A stretch of DNA of 64,000 bases from Myxococcota bacterium (GTDB lineage: Bacteria; Myxococcota_A; Bradymonadia; UBA7976; UBA1532). The stretch spans positions 1 to 64,000 of the forward strand of contig CAUJDF010000029.1 in the NCBI GenBank assembly GCA_963169045.1, given 5' to 3'. Within the stretch, counting starts at the first letter, position 1; the number at the start of each line of letters is the position of its first letter. The notes under the pieces were generated by a model, which was not told the DNA's origin, did not search any database, and saw only the letters and a program-made list of their open reading frames with translations. Position numbers and translations under genes: made by a program. This document shows, one piece after another, positions 9,815 to 19,162 of the stretch.

Positions 9815-10141
9815 ATGGACGCACGGCACATCGGGCGGAAGTCACTCCGCTGGCTCACCGGCAAGAGCCTGAACTTCGAAGAGCTCGCGCGGGACTGCGT
9901 GTCCCTCGCCAACGGCGGCGGCGGCGCGCTCGTCATCGGGTTCGAGGACGGCGAGGAGGACCCGCCCCCCCACCAGCACATCGAGCGCGGCCTGCTCGAT
10001 CGCATCCGCCAGCGCATCGGCGAGCTCACCGTCGGCGTGCAGGCGCTCCCCGAGCTGCAGCGGCACGAGAACGGCGGCGAGTACATCTTGTTGTCGGTGC
10101 CGCCGTCGGCGGGCGTCGCCACGCTGGTCGCCGACCGCTGA
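9815..10141 (+). CDS. Short AlbA_2/Schlafen-type DNA-binding domain protein, probably truncated
   Basis: A 108-residue reading frame starting at the ATG of MDARHIGRKSLRWL. The sequence LARDCVSLANGGGGALVIGF matches the core of the AlbA_2 (divergent AAA_4, Schlafen-like) domain, in which an AFANTxGGxLxIGV-like motif precedes an acidic loop. Family members are usually 350-500 residues, with C-terminal winged-helix regions; here the frame stops right after LLSVPPSAGVATLVADR. I found no continuation in the other two frames. It may be a single-domain version or a gene remnant. No clear ribosome site (GGGAG about 11 bases upstream). Confidence 0.55.
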   Translation: MDARHIGRKSLRWLTGKSLNFEELARDCVSLANGGGGALVIGFEDGEEDPPPHQHIERGLLDRIRQRIGELTVGVQALPELQRHENGGEYILLSVPPSAGVATLVADR

Positions 10142-10333
10142 CGGACGCGGTCTGCCCGACGCGCGCGGGGCTGCGGACTCACAGCGGCGTGCGTCCAAGT
10201 TGGCGGAAGCCTCGCTTGTCCGGCGAGGCGATGCCGGCGTCTTGCGGCTCGCCGGGCTCCTGCCCGGCGCCGCCCGCCCCCCTCGCCATCGGCTCGGCGA
10301 TGCCGGCGCGCTGTCAGGGGGCGCCGCTCGGCG

Positions 10334-11308
10334 TCAGCGTGACCAGACCACGCCGACGCCGCCGGCGGGGCCGGGCACGAGGGCGACGCCCGCGTCGTCG
10401 AACGGCCACGCGAGCAGGAGGGCGCCCCCCGCGGCGAAGACCGCCCCCGAGACGAACCCGATCGCCGCGAGGCCGTTCTGATCGTCGACATCGGCGGCGA
10501 GCACGTCGTAGCGATCGCGGTCGCCCGAGGGCAGGTCGTCGATCTCGTCGGCGGTCCCGCGCGCCTGCAACACGAACCACACGCCGGCGCCCAGGCCCGC
10601 CGCGCCGAGGCCCACCGCGGCCCACCCCGTGGGGGTGGCCCAGGCGGGCGGCCCGCTCGCCGGCGGCGGCGCGGCGAGGACCGCGGGCGGCGGCGCGCTC
10701 GGCGGCGGGGGAGGCTCGCGTGGCACCGCGGGCAGGGCGACACGCACCTTCGCGGGAACACCGGCCTCGACCACGAGCGACGTCTCGGTCGTCTGCCGGC
10801 CGTCCGCGCGCAGCTCGAGGCGGTGCGCGCCCGGCGTCAGCTGGATCGTGGCCGGCGCGCGGTCGGCGGCGTCGGGCGCGCCGTCCACGCGGATCTCGGC
10901 GCCCGGCGGCTCGGTCTCCACGACCACCGCGACCGGCGCGGTGGCCAGCCGCGCCTCGATGTGGGCGATGACCGCGGCGACGGCGGCGTGATCGGGCGCC
11001 GCCGGGGCGAGCTCGAGGTACCGGCGATAGAAGACGACGGCCTGCCCCAGGTTGCCGAGCCGCTCGTTGATGCGCGCGATGTTGAAGGCCAGCTTGGGCG
11101 ACGTCGGAAACATCGCGTAGGCGACCTGAAGCTCGGTGAGGGAATCGGCCAGCTGACCCTCCGCATACAGCTCGGCGGCGATCCGGTACCTCTGTACGGC
11201 GAGCGGCGGCGCGCCCGGTTCGAGGTCGACGGCGCCCGCGGCCCGCGCCGGCGAGCCGAGGCAGGCGAGCAGCGCGAGGACATGCACGGCATGGCTACCT
11301 GAAGTCAC
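10334..11308 (-). CDS. Exported TPR and PEGA-domain protein
   Basis: A 324-residue protein with signal peptide (HVLALLACLGSPARAAGA). It has two to three TPR-like helices (AAELYAEGQLADSLTELQVA, FNIARINERLGNLGQAVVFY), then a PEGA-type beta domain (VVVETEPPGAEIRVDG..PGAHRLELRADG). A Pro-rich spacer and two C-terminal hydrophobic segments (TGWAAVGLGAAGLGAGVWFV and AAIGFVSGAVFAAGGALLL) follow. Its start overlaps the kinase stop by 14 bases, so translation is likely coupled. This kinase-plus-TPR/PEGA pairing is common in myxobacteria. Probably an envelope scaffold rather than an enzyme; its molecular role is not known. Confidence 0.85.
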   Translation of the reverse strand: MTSGSHAVHVLALLACLGSPARAAGAVDLEPGAPPLAVQRYRIAAELYAEGQLADSLTELQVAYAMFPTSPKLAFNIARINERLGNLGQAVVFYRRYLELAPAAPDHAAVAAVIAHIEARLATAPVAVVVETEPPGAEIRVDGAPDAADRAPATIQLTPGAHRLELRADGRQTTETSLVVEAGVPAKVRVALPAVPREPPPPPSAPPPAVLAAPPPASGPPAWATPTGWAAVGLGAAGLGAGVWFVLQARGTADEIDDLPSGDRDRYDVLAADVDDQNGLAAIGFVSGAVFAAGGALLLAWPFDDAGVALVPGPAGGVGVVWSR

Positions 11309-12809
11309 TGAACCCTGCCTTTGTGCGGCGGGACGGTGCCGCCTCCGAGGCGCCAGCGGTCGGTTCCGACGTGGGCCGCGGCGGCGGCGGCCGCGGACCG
11401 GTCGCGCGGGGGGGCGACGGGCGCGGCGCGGCGGCCGGGAGCGCCTGCAGCGTCACCGAGACGCTGTGCGGCGCCTCGGCCTGCGAGCTCGCCGACACCG
11501 GCGCGTGGCCCTCGAGCGTGAAGCGGGCGTCCACGCTCGCGCCCCGTGGAAGCTCGGCGACGAAGGGGGTCGAGCCGCGGCGCGGCGTGGCCGTCGCGCC
11601 GTCGACCACGACCTCCACGGCGGCGCCGGCGGGCGTCGACTCGAACGTGAGGGCGACCGGCAGCGGCGCCGTCGCCGGAGCGTCGCTGGCCGGCGGGGGC
11701 ACCTCGGAGGGCGGCGCCACGGACGTGGGCGGCGCGACCGCGGCCGTCGGCTGCGGCGGCGTCCCGGAGAGCCGCCACGCGGTGGCCGCGCCGGCGATCA
11801 GCACCGCCGCGCCGGCGACCCAGGGCCAGCGAGACGAGCCGGGGGCCGCGCGTACGGGTCCCGACGAAGCGGGGCCGGAGACGATCCCCGAGATGATGGC
11901 GCCGGGGGGCTCGCTCGGTGGGACGGTCTCCGCCATCTCGTCGGCCGTCGCGGACGACGGGTCGCACGCCGCGACCAATGCCGCGCTCATCTCCGCGGCC
12001 GACGCATAGCGCGCGTCGGGGAACTTCGCGAGCGCCCGCATCACCACGTCGTTCAGGCGCGGCGGGACGCCCGGGAGCGCGGGCGGCGGCTCGTGCACGT
12101 GCTTGTAGAGCAGCGAGAGCGGCGTCTGGGCCTCGAAGGGAACGCGGCCGCACAGCATCTCGTAGAGCACGATCCCGAGCGAGTACAGGTCGGCGCGCGG
12201 GTCGGTCGCCCTGCCGAGCGCTTGTTCGGGCGCCATGTACGCCGGGGTGCCGAACACCGCCCCGGTGCGGGTCAGGGAACCGCTCGCCTCGGCGAGGTGC
12301 GCCAGCCCGAAGTCGAGCACCTTGACGAATTCGGGATTGCTGCCGCGCCGGACGAGCATCACGTTGTCGCTCTTCAGGTCGCGGTGGACGATGCCGTTCG
12401 CGTGCGCGTCGCCCATGGCGTCGAGCATCATCGTCGCGACGCGCACCGCCCGCTCGATCGGCATCGCGCCGGTGCGACGCAGCACGTCTCGCAGCGTCTC
12501 GCCCGAGAGCAGCTCCATCACGAGGTAGAGGATGCCGTCGGCGGTCTGCCCGAAGTCGTGGATGGTCACGACGTGGGGGTGCGCAAGCCTGCTCGACGCC
12601 TGCGCCTCCTGCATGAACCGGCGGACCCCGATCTGGTCCTCGCTCAAGGCGGCGGGCAGCACCTTGATCGCCACCGGTCGGTTCACGGCGGTCTGTCGGC
12701 CGGCGTAGACCACGCCCATGCCACCGGCGCCGAGGCGTCGCTCGATCACATAGCGGCCGTCCAGGACCTTCCCCACCAGAGGGTCGCCGGAAGGCGCCGT
12801 CTCCTCCAT
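11295..12809 (-). CDS. Eukaryotic-type Ser/Thr protein kinase with one transmembrane segment
   Basis: A 504-residue membrane kinase. All catalytic motifs are present: glycine loop LGAGGMGVVY, ATP-binding Lys49 (VAIKVLP), catalytic loop HRDLKSDN (Asp144), DFG at 166-168 and the activation segment end GTPAYMAPEQ. One transmembrane helix at about 328-348 (WPWVAGAAVLIAGAAT) separates the cytoplasmic kinase from an exterior region. That region carries a PEGA-like beta domain (FESTPAGAAVEVVVDG) and a basic Pro-rich tail. Its downstream partner is the TPR/PEGA protein, also with a PEGA domain, suggesting a joint envelope-sensing unit. GGAG lies upstream of the ATG at 12809. Confidence 0.95.
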   Translation of the reverse strand: MEETAPSGDPLVGKVLDGRYVIERRLGAGGMGVVYAGRQTAVNRPVAIKVLPAALSEDQIGVRRFMQEAQASSRLAHPHVVTIHDFGQTADGILYLVMELLSGETLRDVLRRTGAMPIERAVRVATMMLDAMGDAHANGIVHRDLKSDNVMLVRRGSNPEFVKVLDFGLAHLAEASGSLTRTGAVFGTPAYMAPEQALGRATDPRADLYSLGIVLYEMLCGRVPFEAQTPLSLLYKHVHEPPPALPGVPPRLNDVVMRALAKFPDARYASAAEMSAALVAACDPSSATADEMAETVPPSEPPGAIISGIVSGPASSGPVRAAPGSSRWPWVAGAAVLIAGAATAWRLSGTPPQPTAAVAPPTSVAPPSEVPPPASDAPATAPLPVALTFESTPAGAAVEVVVDGATATPRRGSTPFVAELPRGASVDARFTLEGHAPVSASSQAEAPHSVSVTLQALPAAAPRPSPPRATGPRPPPPRPTSEPTAGASEAAPSRRTKAGFSDFR

Positions 12810-12879
12810 GTGCCTCGACCCGATCTGCGAGCGTTTTCCGGAGTTATACGTCCGTCGCCGCGGTCCATCAACGGGGACG

Positions 12880-15800
12880 TCAGTGGCAGTTCACGGCCTG
12901 CGCGCTGACGCGGCCGTCGACGTCGATCGTGGCCCAGACCATGCGGCTGCGGTCGGGAAACACCGCGTGCCAGCCGGGCGAGCCCAGGGACACCGTCACC
13001 GTCAGCTCCGGCAGGGCACCCTCGGACCACACGTTGAACACCATCTCGTCGGGACCCGTGGGAAACACGTATGCGACCCGGTCCGGCGCGTACTTGAACA
13101 GCGATGGCACGGACCAGTGTACCGGGAGCTCTTCGGACAAGGGCCTCTGCCCGCTGCCTTCCCAGATCAGAGCGCGCGATGTGCGCCCGGCCTCACAGAT
13201 CGCCACGAAGACATCGCGGGCGGAGACCGCACGCCGGCACTGGTTGGCGGGGACGTCGGCGGTCGGCAACACGGCCTCGGCGCCGGCGGGTACGCCGTCG
13301 AGCGTGAAGCGGAGGGCGTGGATCGCCGCCCGGCCGTCGGCGTCCGTCGTCCAGTACCAGTCGTAACCCGTCGGATCGAGGCGGGCGTCCACCGATGCCT
13401 GCAGGAGCGCCGGGTGGTCCGAGAGGGTCGTCGTCACCTCGTGCGTCCCCGCCGCCACGCGAAGGAAGCGCGGGCCGCGCACGAGGTAGAGGTCTCCGTC
13501 CGCGCCGACGACCGCGTCGCGGGGGAAACGGTCCCGGGTGTCGTCGACGACCACCACCGGCGCCCCCGCCGGGCGCAGGTCGGCACCCAGCGGTAACAGG
13601 ACGATCCGCCCCTGGCCCTCCCGGTCCGGCATCCAGGCCCCGAGCCACACCCCGCCGTCCCAGAAGAAGATCTGGCCGACCTCGGGAGGCTCCTCGCTGC
13701 CGTCCGTCCGCGGCAGTCGATGGCGCACGACGCGCGTGGCGCGCAGGAGCGCGTCGGTCTCCACCGCGACGTAGGTCTGGTCGTACGGGAGCTCCGGCGC
13801 GTAGACGATGTGGCGTCCGGGCTCCGCGACGTGGCGCAGCGAGGCGGGGTCGCGGGGGAAATACGGCCACCAGCCCGTGGTCGCGACGGGCGCGGACGTC
13901 GCGTCGTCGTCGTTCGAATCGAACGCGCCGAACCCCGTGATCCGGATGCGGCCGAGCGCCCCGCGGAAGGCGATGTAACCCGACTCGAGGAAGAGCATGC
14001 CGCGCAGGTCGGTGGCCTCCGCGGGGACCGGCTCCGCGGCGACCTCGGCGCACTCGTCGGCCGACTGGCCGAGCGTCAGCAGGTGCGCCGTCCGCGGCCG
14101 GGCCTCGTCGTCGACGACCGTCAGCGCGTGGCGCGGGCTGTCGGGGAACTCGCCGTCGTCCTCCATGGAGAGCAGCGCGATCGCGCTGATGTGGTCCACC
14201 GTCGCGAGGCAGCCCTCGTCGAGGTCGCCGTTGTCGGTCATCAGGCCGCGCAGATTGAACCGCGCGCGGCGGACCTTGCGACTTTCGCCGCGCCGGGTCT
14301 CGATCCACATCGCCAGCGCGCCGCGCAGCGTCGCCGACGCGGTGACCGACTCGACGCGCTCTCCGGCCTGCCGCAGGTCGGCGAGCGTCTCCGGCGCCGT
14401 CATGACCCCGTCGTCGCCGACCAGCCGCGTCCGCACCCTGCCGCCGTCCTCTTGCCAGAAGACCCGCGTGGCCGGCGTCCCTTCGTCGGCGTAGCGGGCG
14501 GCGGCCGGCGGCCCGACGGCGCCCCCGTCGTCGACCGTCTGCGGCCCGAAGCGCAGCTGGCCGTCGTCGGCGAAGCCCGCTGCGCGGACGTGGCGCGCGC
14601 CGTCGAGCGTCTCGCGCCACACGACGACGTACCCGTCGACGACCTCGGTGATGCGGACGTCGGACGCGTCGGCGCGGGAGGGCACCTCCACCGCGCGGTC
14701 GAGGGCCGGGGTGCCGAGATCCACCCGGGCGACGCGCAGCGGGTTCAGCTCGCCCTGGGGCCGGAGCCAGGCCGCGACAGTGTACGCCCTCGACCACCGG
14801 ACGTCGGCCGTGCGCGCGCCGCCGTCGTCCAGTCGGAGCGCCTCGCCTTCCACCACGTCCACCTGGGGCTCGGCGCGCTCGACGTACACCTCGTTCGCGC
14901 CGTCGAGATCGGTGTCGGCGGCGTAGAGCACCGCCCCCTGCGACGGATCGGCTCCGTTGCGGTGGTCGGCCAGCGACAGGCGCGCGTCGACGGGGTCCGG
15001 CGTCTCGTTGAAGGGGCGGATGGGGCCGATCTCGATCTCGTCGCGTACCCCGTCGCAGTCGTCGTCCTCCCCGTTGCACGTGGGCGCATGGCGAGCGGGC
15101 GAGCAGCGGCCGTCGCAGGCGGCGCTGCCGCGGTCGGCGGCGCACGTGAGGCGGCCCGGCTGCTCGCAGTCGACGTCGGCGCGCCCCGGCTCGTCGGCGC
15201 AGCAGAAGCCGCCGACGTCGCCGAAGTCCTCGTCGACGCGGCCGTCGCAGTCGTTGTCGTGCGCATCGCAGAGCCGCTCGTTCGCGCTCTCGCGCGCGCA
15301 CTCGCAGCCGTTCGCAGGGAGGCCGTCGACGTCGACGAAGTCCGGCAGGCACAGCCCGGGCTGGCATCGGCCGTCGAAGCACGCGTCCGCGCGGTTGGGC
15401 GCGCCGCACGCCCGCCCGCACTCGCCGCAGTCCGTGAGGCTCGTGTCGAGGTCGACGCAACGGTCGGCGCAGCGGTCGAGCCCGACGCACGCACAGGCGG
15501 CGTCCACGCACTGCAGGTCGCCCGGGCACGTCGCCGTTTCGTCGACGGCGCCGTCGCAGTCGTCGTCGGCGCCATCGCAACGTTCCGTGGCGCCGGGGCG
15601 ACGCTCGGGATCGCGATCGTCGCAGTCGGGGTCCGGGCAGCCGGCGAGCGGGGAGGCGCCGTCCTCGTCGCCGTCGACCTCGCCGCAGGCGGCGTGGGCC
15701 ACGATGGGGAGCGCGGCGCCGCCGGCGGGCCCACCGCCCGCGCGGCGAACGGTGACAGTGATCGAGGCCGGACCGGGGGCCGCCGCGCGCCACCCGACGA

Positions 15801-16341
15801 CCGCGCCGTCGGTGGCGGTCGTGAAGTCGCCGCCCTCGGTGGCCCAGGCGTATGCCAAGGGGGCGTCCGGCGGGCCGTCGACGCGCGCCGTGTACTCGAG
15901 CGTGGCGCCGGCGAGGACCCGCGCGGGGCCGTCGATGCCGAGCACCTCGGGGGCGCCGAGGTCCGGCGGCGCCGCATCGTCGATCGCGGCGGCGTCGATG
16001 CCGGCGTCGGCGGAGACGGCGGCGTCGATGCCGGCGTCGGCGGGGACGGCAGCGTCGGTGTCGGCGGCGGCGTCGGCGGGGGCGGCGGCGTCGAGGACGG
16101 CAGCGTCGCTGCCCGAGTCGGCGGGAACGGCGGCGTCGGCGGGGCTCGCGTCGCGCGTCGCGGCGTCGGGACGCAGCGCGTCGCCGGTGAGCGCATCGAC
16201 CGACGCCGCGTCCGGTGAACCCTGACACACACCGCGGACACACGCCCCCGGCAGGCAGTCTGCGTCGGCGTCACAGGGCCGGAACGCAGGCGTCTCGACG
16301 CACGCGGCCAGCAGCAACGCCAGAACGACGATTCGCCTCAC
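12880..16341 (-). CDS. Large Cys-rich MopE-type lipoprotein with propeller-like C-terminal region
   Basis: A 1153-residue lipoprotein. GTG start at 16341, with GAGGGAT just upstream, encodes MRRIVVLALLLAACVE; the lipobox is LAAC. An Asp-Ala linker (~residues 45-125) is followed by an Ig-like segment. A Cys-rich block (~210-420) has repeated MopE-type motifs such as GADDDCDGAVDE, AHDNDCDGRVDE and GEDDDCDGVRDE, predicted metal-binding loops. The remaining ~730 residues contain no enzyme motif I recognise; spaced blocks such as TRVFWQEDGGRVRTRLVG look like beta-propeller blades. Likely outer-surface. Lies upstream of the kinase gene on the same strand with a 70-base gap. Confidence 0.88.
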   Translation of the reverse strand: MRRIVVLALLLAACVETPAFRPCDADADCLPGACVRGVCQGSPDAASVDALTGDALRPDAATRDASPADAAVPADSGSDAAVLDAAAPADAAADTDAAVPADAGIDAAVSADAGIDAAAIDDAAPPDLGAPEVLGIDGPARVLAGATLEYTARVDGPPDAPLAYAWATEGGDFTTATDGAVVGWRAAAPGPASITVTVRRAGGGPAGGAALPIVAHAACGEVDGDEDGASPLAGCPDPDCDDRDPERRPGATERCDGADDDCDGAVDETATCPGDLQCVDAACACVGLDRCADRCVDLDTSLTDCGECGRACGAPNRADACFDGRCQPGLCLPDFVDVDGLPANGCECARESANERLCDAHDNDCDGRVDEDFGDVGGFCCADEPGRADVDCEQPGRLTCAADRGSAACDGRCSPARHAPTCNGEDDDCDGVRDEIEIGPIRPFNETPDPVDARLSLADHRNGADPSQGAVLYAADTDLDGANEVYVERAEPQVDVVEGEALRLDDGGARTADVRWSRAYTVAAWLRPQGELNPLRVARVDLGTPALDRAVEVPSRADASDVRITEVVDGYVVVWRETLDGARHVRAAGFADDGQLRFGPQTVDDGGAVGPPAAARYADEGTPATRVFWQEDGGRVRTRLVGDDGVMTAPETLADLRQAGERVESVTASATLRGALAMWIETRRGESRKVRRARFNLRGLMTDNGDLDEGCLATVDHISAIALLSMEDDGEFPDSPRHALTVVDDEARPRTAHLLTLGQSADECAEVAAEPVPAEATDLRGMLFLESGYIAFRGALGRIRITGFGAFDSNDDDATSAPVATTGWWPYFPRDPASLRHVAEPGRHIVYAPELPYDQTYVAVETDALLRATRVVRHRLPRTDGSEEPPEVGQIFFWDGGVWLGAWMPDREGQGRIVLLPLGADLRPAGAPVVVVDDTRDRFPRDAVVGADGDLYLVRGPRFLRVAAGTHEVTTTLSDHPALLQASVDARLDPTGYDWYWTTDADGRAAIHALRFTLDGVPAGAEAVLPTADVPANQCRRAVSARDVFVAICEAGRTSRALIWEGSGQRPLSEELPVHWSVPSLFKYAPDRVAYVFPTGPDEMVFNVWSEGALPELTVTVSLGSPGWHAVFPDRSRMVWATIDVDGRVSAQAVNCH

Positions 16342-16392
16342 GAATCCCTCGATGGTCTGCGGCCCAGATCACGCGCCAATCGCTGCGCGGCG

Positions 16393-16764
16393 TCAAGGTC
16401 CGCGCGGCGCGCCCGGCGCGGAGCAGTCACGCGTCGGCGATGGCTGGAGATGGGTGCCCGCCGTGGAAACGTCCGGGCCGCGATCGGCGTCCGCGTCGGC
16501 CTGGCCGGGGTCGGCGTGGCTCGGGCAGTCTTCGCCGGCGTCCAGCACGTGGGCGGCGGGGCCCGCGCCGCAGGCCTCGATGGGGAGGGCGGCGTCGCGG
16601 GCGCCGTCGGTGTCGGCGCCGACGACCCGGCGCGTCCGGACGAGGCTCGTCCCGTCGGTCGCGTCCACGACCACCACGCGGTTCGCCGTGTCGCAGGTGG
16701 CGACGTCGAGCCCTCCGCGCGGAGCTCCGCCGAGATGGCGCGCACGGCGGCCGCGCGGCAGCAT
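16393..16764 (-). CDS. Possible small protein, propeller-like fragment
   Basis: An open frame of 123 residues from an ATG at 16764. Part reads like a propeller blade (CDTANRVVVVDATDGTSLV), and the rest has an acidic Cys-containing tail. The sense of the frame is more protein-like than the opposite strand. It lies between the divergent lipoprotein and methyltransferase genes, with no clear ribosome site. It may be a remnant of a longer propeller gene or not coding at all. Confidence 0.35.
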   Translation of the reverse strand: MLPRGRRARHLGGAPRGGLDVATCDTANRVVVVDATDGTSLVRTRRVVGADTDGARDAALPIEACGAGPAAHVLDAGEDCPSHADPGQADADADRGPDVSTAGTHLQPSPTRDCSAPGAPRGP

Positions 16765-16797
16765 GGCGCAAGGCGCGTGGAAGGCCGCGGGGGTGAC

Positions 16798-17427
16798 ATG
16801 TCGACGCCGAGCTTCGATCAGGACTTCTGGGAGCGGCTGTGGACGAAGACGCTGCGCGCGCACGGCGACGCCGTGGCGCGGCGCCCGCCGAACGCGCACC
16901 TGACCGCCGAGGCGGCCGGAGTGCCGCCGGGACGCGCCCTCGACGCCGGCTGCGGTCATGGGGCCGAGACGCTCTGGCTCGCCGCCCACGGCTGGCAGGT
17001 CACGGCGGTCGATTTCTCCGCCGCGGCGCTGGCGCACGCGCAGTCGATGGCCGCGGTCGCGGGGCCCGAGGTCGCCGCGCGCGTCGAGTGGATCGAGGGC
17101 GACCTCTCGACGTGGACACCGCCGCCGGGGCGCTTCGATCTCGTCACCTGCCTGTACGTCCACGTGGCGGGCGCCGTCGGAGACTTCGTGCGGCGCATGG
17201 CGACCGCGGTCGCGCCGCGCGGGACGCTGTTCCTCGTCGGCCACCGCCCTTTCGACCCCGACACCGGCGCCCCCACGGCGGCGGCGAACCAGGTGCAGGT
17301 CTCGGTCGAGGCGGCCGTCGCCGCGCTCGATCCCGCGGAGTGGTCGCTGGACGTCGCCGAGGAGCGTCCGCGCGCCGTCGCCGGCACGGGCGTCGACGCC
17401 GTGATCCGCGCCCACCGGCGATCCTGA
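16798..17427 (+). CDS. Class I SAM-dependent methyltransferase
   Basis: A 209-residue cytoplasmic enzyme. The SAM-binding motif I is RALDAGCGHGAETLWLA and motif II is VTAVDFSAAALAHAQ; the later strand reads RFDLVTCLYVHVAG, giving a complete Rossmann-like methyltransferase fold (methyltransf_25-like/tellurite-resistance-like). The N-terminus DQDFWERLWTKTLRAHG resembles small-molecule methyltransferases of this group. The substrate cannot be inferred. The ATG at 16798 follows a G-rich stretch (GCGGGGGTGAC). The stop is followed one base later by the ankyrin gene, so the two are an operon. Confidence 0.88.
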   Translation: MSTPSFDQDFWERLWTKTLRAHGDAVARRPPNAHLTAEAAGVPPGRALDAGCGHGAETLWLAAHGWQVTAVDFSAAALAHAQSMAAVAGPEVAARVEWIEGDLSTWTPPPGRFDLVTCLYVHVAGAVGDFVRRMATAVAPRGTLFLVGHRPFDPDTGAPTAAANQVQVSVEAAVAALDPAEWSLDVAEERPRAVAGTGVDAVIRAHRRS

Positions 17428-17428
17428 G

Positions 17429-18688
17429 ATGGAGCAGCGCTTGCTGGCGGCCGTCCGCGCGGGTGACGAAGCGGGTCTGCGCCGGGTGCTCGCCGAGGGC
17501 GCCGACGTCGAGGTCGACTGCTCGGCGGGCCAGGTTCGGGCCTCGCCGAGCCGCTTCATCCCTTCCGACGGCTGGCGCGCGCTGCACCACGCGGCGTTCG
17601 CGGGGCTCGTGGGCGTCGGTCGGCTGCTCCTGGCCGCCGGCGCGCGCGGCGACCCGGTCGCCCGCTTCGGGGCCACGCCGCTCGTCGAGGCGGCGCGCAT
17701 GGGCCACGCGGAGTTCGTGGATCTCCTGCTCGAGCACGGCGCGTCGCCCGATCCGCGCGCCCTCGCCGAGGCGACGCCGCACCCCGCCTGCGTCGCGCGC
17801 CTGCTCGCCGCCGGCGCCGATCCGACCCCGGCGATTCACGCCACGGTGATCTACGGCCGCGCCGCATCGCTGCGCCTGTTGCTCGAAGCCGGCGCCGATC
17901 CCCGCGGCACGCGGGCGGCGCACCCGGACGGCCGGATCGTGGCCAGCCCGCGCATGACCGCGCTGCGCTCCGGCCACGACGCGTGCGTGGCGCTCCTCGC
18001 CGGACGGCCGCCGTACGCGTCGTTGTCCGACGCCGTGACGGACGGGAACCTCGCGGCCGCGGCCTCGTTCGTCGCCGCCGGCGCCTCGGTCGAGGAGGTC
18101 GAGACCTACGGCTTCCGACCGCTCTGGTGGGCAATCCGCGCCGGGCAGGTCGACGCCGTGACATGGCTGCTCGAGCGTGGCGCGCAACTGGCGCAGGCCG
18201 GCACGCCCCACGACGGCGCGGCGCAGGCCGGCATCGCCAGCGGCTCGCTCGCGATGCTCGAGCTGCTGCGACATCAGGGCGTCTCGTGGCGCGGCGTGCT
18301 GCGCGCGGCGGTGGCCCACTCGGAGGCGCCGGTGCTCCGCTGGCTGCTCGCGCACGTCCCCATCGACGCCGCCGACGCGCGCCACGCGGTCTCGCTGTGC
18401 GCCGCCGGCGACCGCGCCGCGACCCTCCGCCTCCTGGTCGAGCACGGGCTCCCGATCGACGGTGCCCTCGCGACCGCCGCGCGGCACCACGCCGCCGCCG
18501 TCTTCGACCTGCTGCTCTCGCGCGGGGCGGATCCGCATGCGGAGCTCCATGGGCAGACGTTGCTGGATCTGGCGCTCGAGGGCGCCGACTGGGAGGTGGA
18601 GTACACGTTCAGCCCCGAAGACCTCGAGGAGCCGTTCGTGCGGCGGCTGCTCGAGATGGGCGTGCGGTCGAAGTGGCTCGCGGGATGA
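17429..18688 (+). CDS. Ankyrin-repeat protein
   Basis: A 419-residue protein built almost wholly from ankyrin repeats, with about ten helix-turn-helix units. Clear examples are GWRALHHAAFAGLVGVGRLL, ATPLVEAARMGHAEFVDLLL and LRLLVEHGLPIDGALATAA. No signal peptide, membrane helix or catalytic motif is visible, so a cytoplasmic protein-binding role is likely. The ATG is one base after the methyltransferase stop, implying translational coupling. The repeats are divergent rather than recent duplications. Confidence 0.93.
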   Translation: MEQRLLAAVRAGDEAGLRRVLAEGADVEVDCSAGQVRASPSRFIPSDGWRALHHAAFAGLVGVGRLLLAAGARGDPVARFGATPLVEAARMGHAEFVDLLLEHGASPDPRALAEATPHPACVARLLAAGADPTPAIHATVIYGRAASLRLLLEAGADPRGTRAAHPDGRIVASPRMTALRSGHDACVALLAGRPPYASLSDAVTDGNLAAAASFVAAGASVEEVETYGFRPLWWAIRAGQVDAVTWLLERGAQLAQAGTPHDGAAQAGIASGSLAMLELLRHQGVSWRGVLRAAVAHSEAPVLRWLLAHVPIDAADARHAVSLCAAGDRAATLRLLVEHGLPIDGALATAARHHAAAVFDLLLSRGADPHAELHGQTLLDLALEGADWEVEYTFSPEDLEEPFVRRLLEMGVRSKWLAG

Positions 18689-18709
18689 GCGAGCCCGAGA
18701 AGGCCCGGG

Positions 18710-19162
18710 TCAGTTGGAGCGCTGCCCGGGGTCGGCGGCGGGCGCGCGGCGGGTGGCGGCGACGGCGGTCGTCACGACGGCGGCGACGAACGCGAGGCCG
18801 CCGAGCGGGGCGAGCGCGACGCCGACGCCCGGGTCGCCGCCGTGCGTCCACGCCCCGCCGAGCAGGAAGCCGCCGGGGAGCAGGACGGTGGCGGCCTTCA
18901 GGAGGCGGCCCGCGCGCGCCGGGCCGGCCCGCCAGGCGAGCGCCGGCGCGGTCAGCGCGAACGCGAGGTGGAGCAGGCCGAGCAGGCCGCCGTGGGCGTG
19001 GGCGAGGCGCCACAGCAGGCGGCGCGTCTCGTTGTCCGCGTCCAGGTAGAAGCCGAGCTTCAGCCCGTGCAGCACCTCGAGCGCGAGGCCGGCAAAGACC
19101 GAGACGGCCAGGGTGACCCAGCCCCAGGCGAGGTGGGTGCGGAGGGGAGAGTGTCCGTTCAT
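18710..19162 (-). CDS. Small four-helix membrane protein linked to a multiheme cytochrome
   Basis: A 150-residue integral membrane protein with four predicted helices: WGWVTLAVSVFAGLALEVL, AHGGLLGLLHLAFALTAPAL, LLKAATVLLPGGFLLGGAW and LGGLAFVAAVVTTAVAA. His residues sit in or near helices 1-3 (HAHGG, LLHL), so quinone or heme contacts are possible but unproven. Its ATG overlaps the cytochrome stop by four bases (ATGA), so it is translated with it and probably acts as its membrane anchor or electron-transfer partner. No named family recognised. Confidence 0.82.
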   Translation of the reverse strand: MNGHSPLRTHLAWGWVTLAVSVFAGLALEVLHGLKLGFYLDADNETRRLLWRLAHAHGGLLGLLHLAFALTAPALAWRAGPARAGRLLKAATVLLPGGFLLGGAWTHGGDPGVGVALAPLGGLAFVAAVVTTAVAATRRAPAADPGQRSN

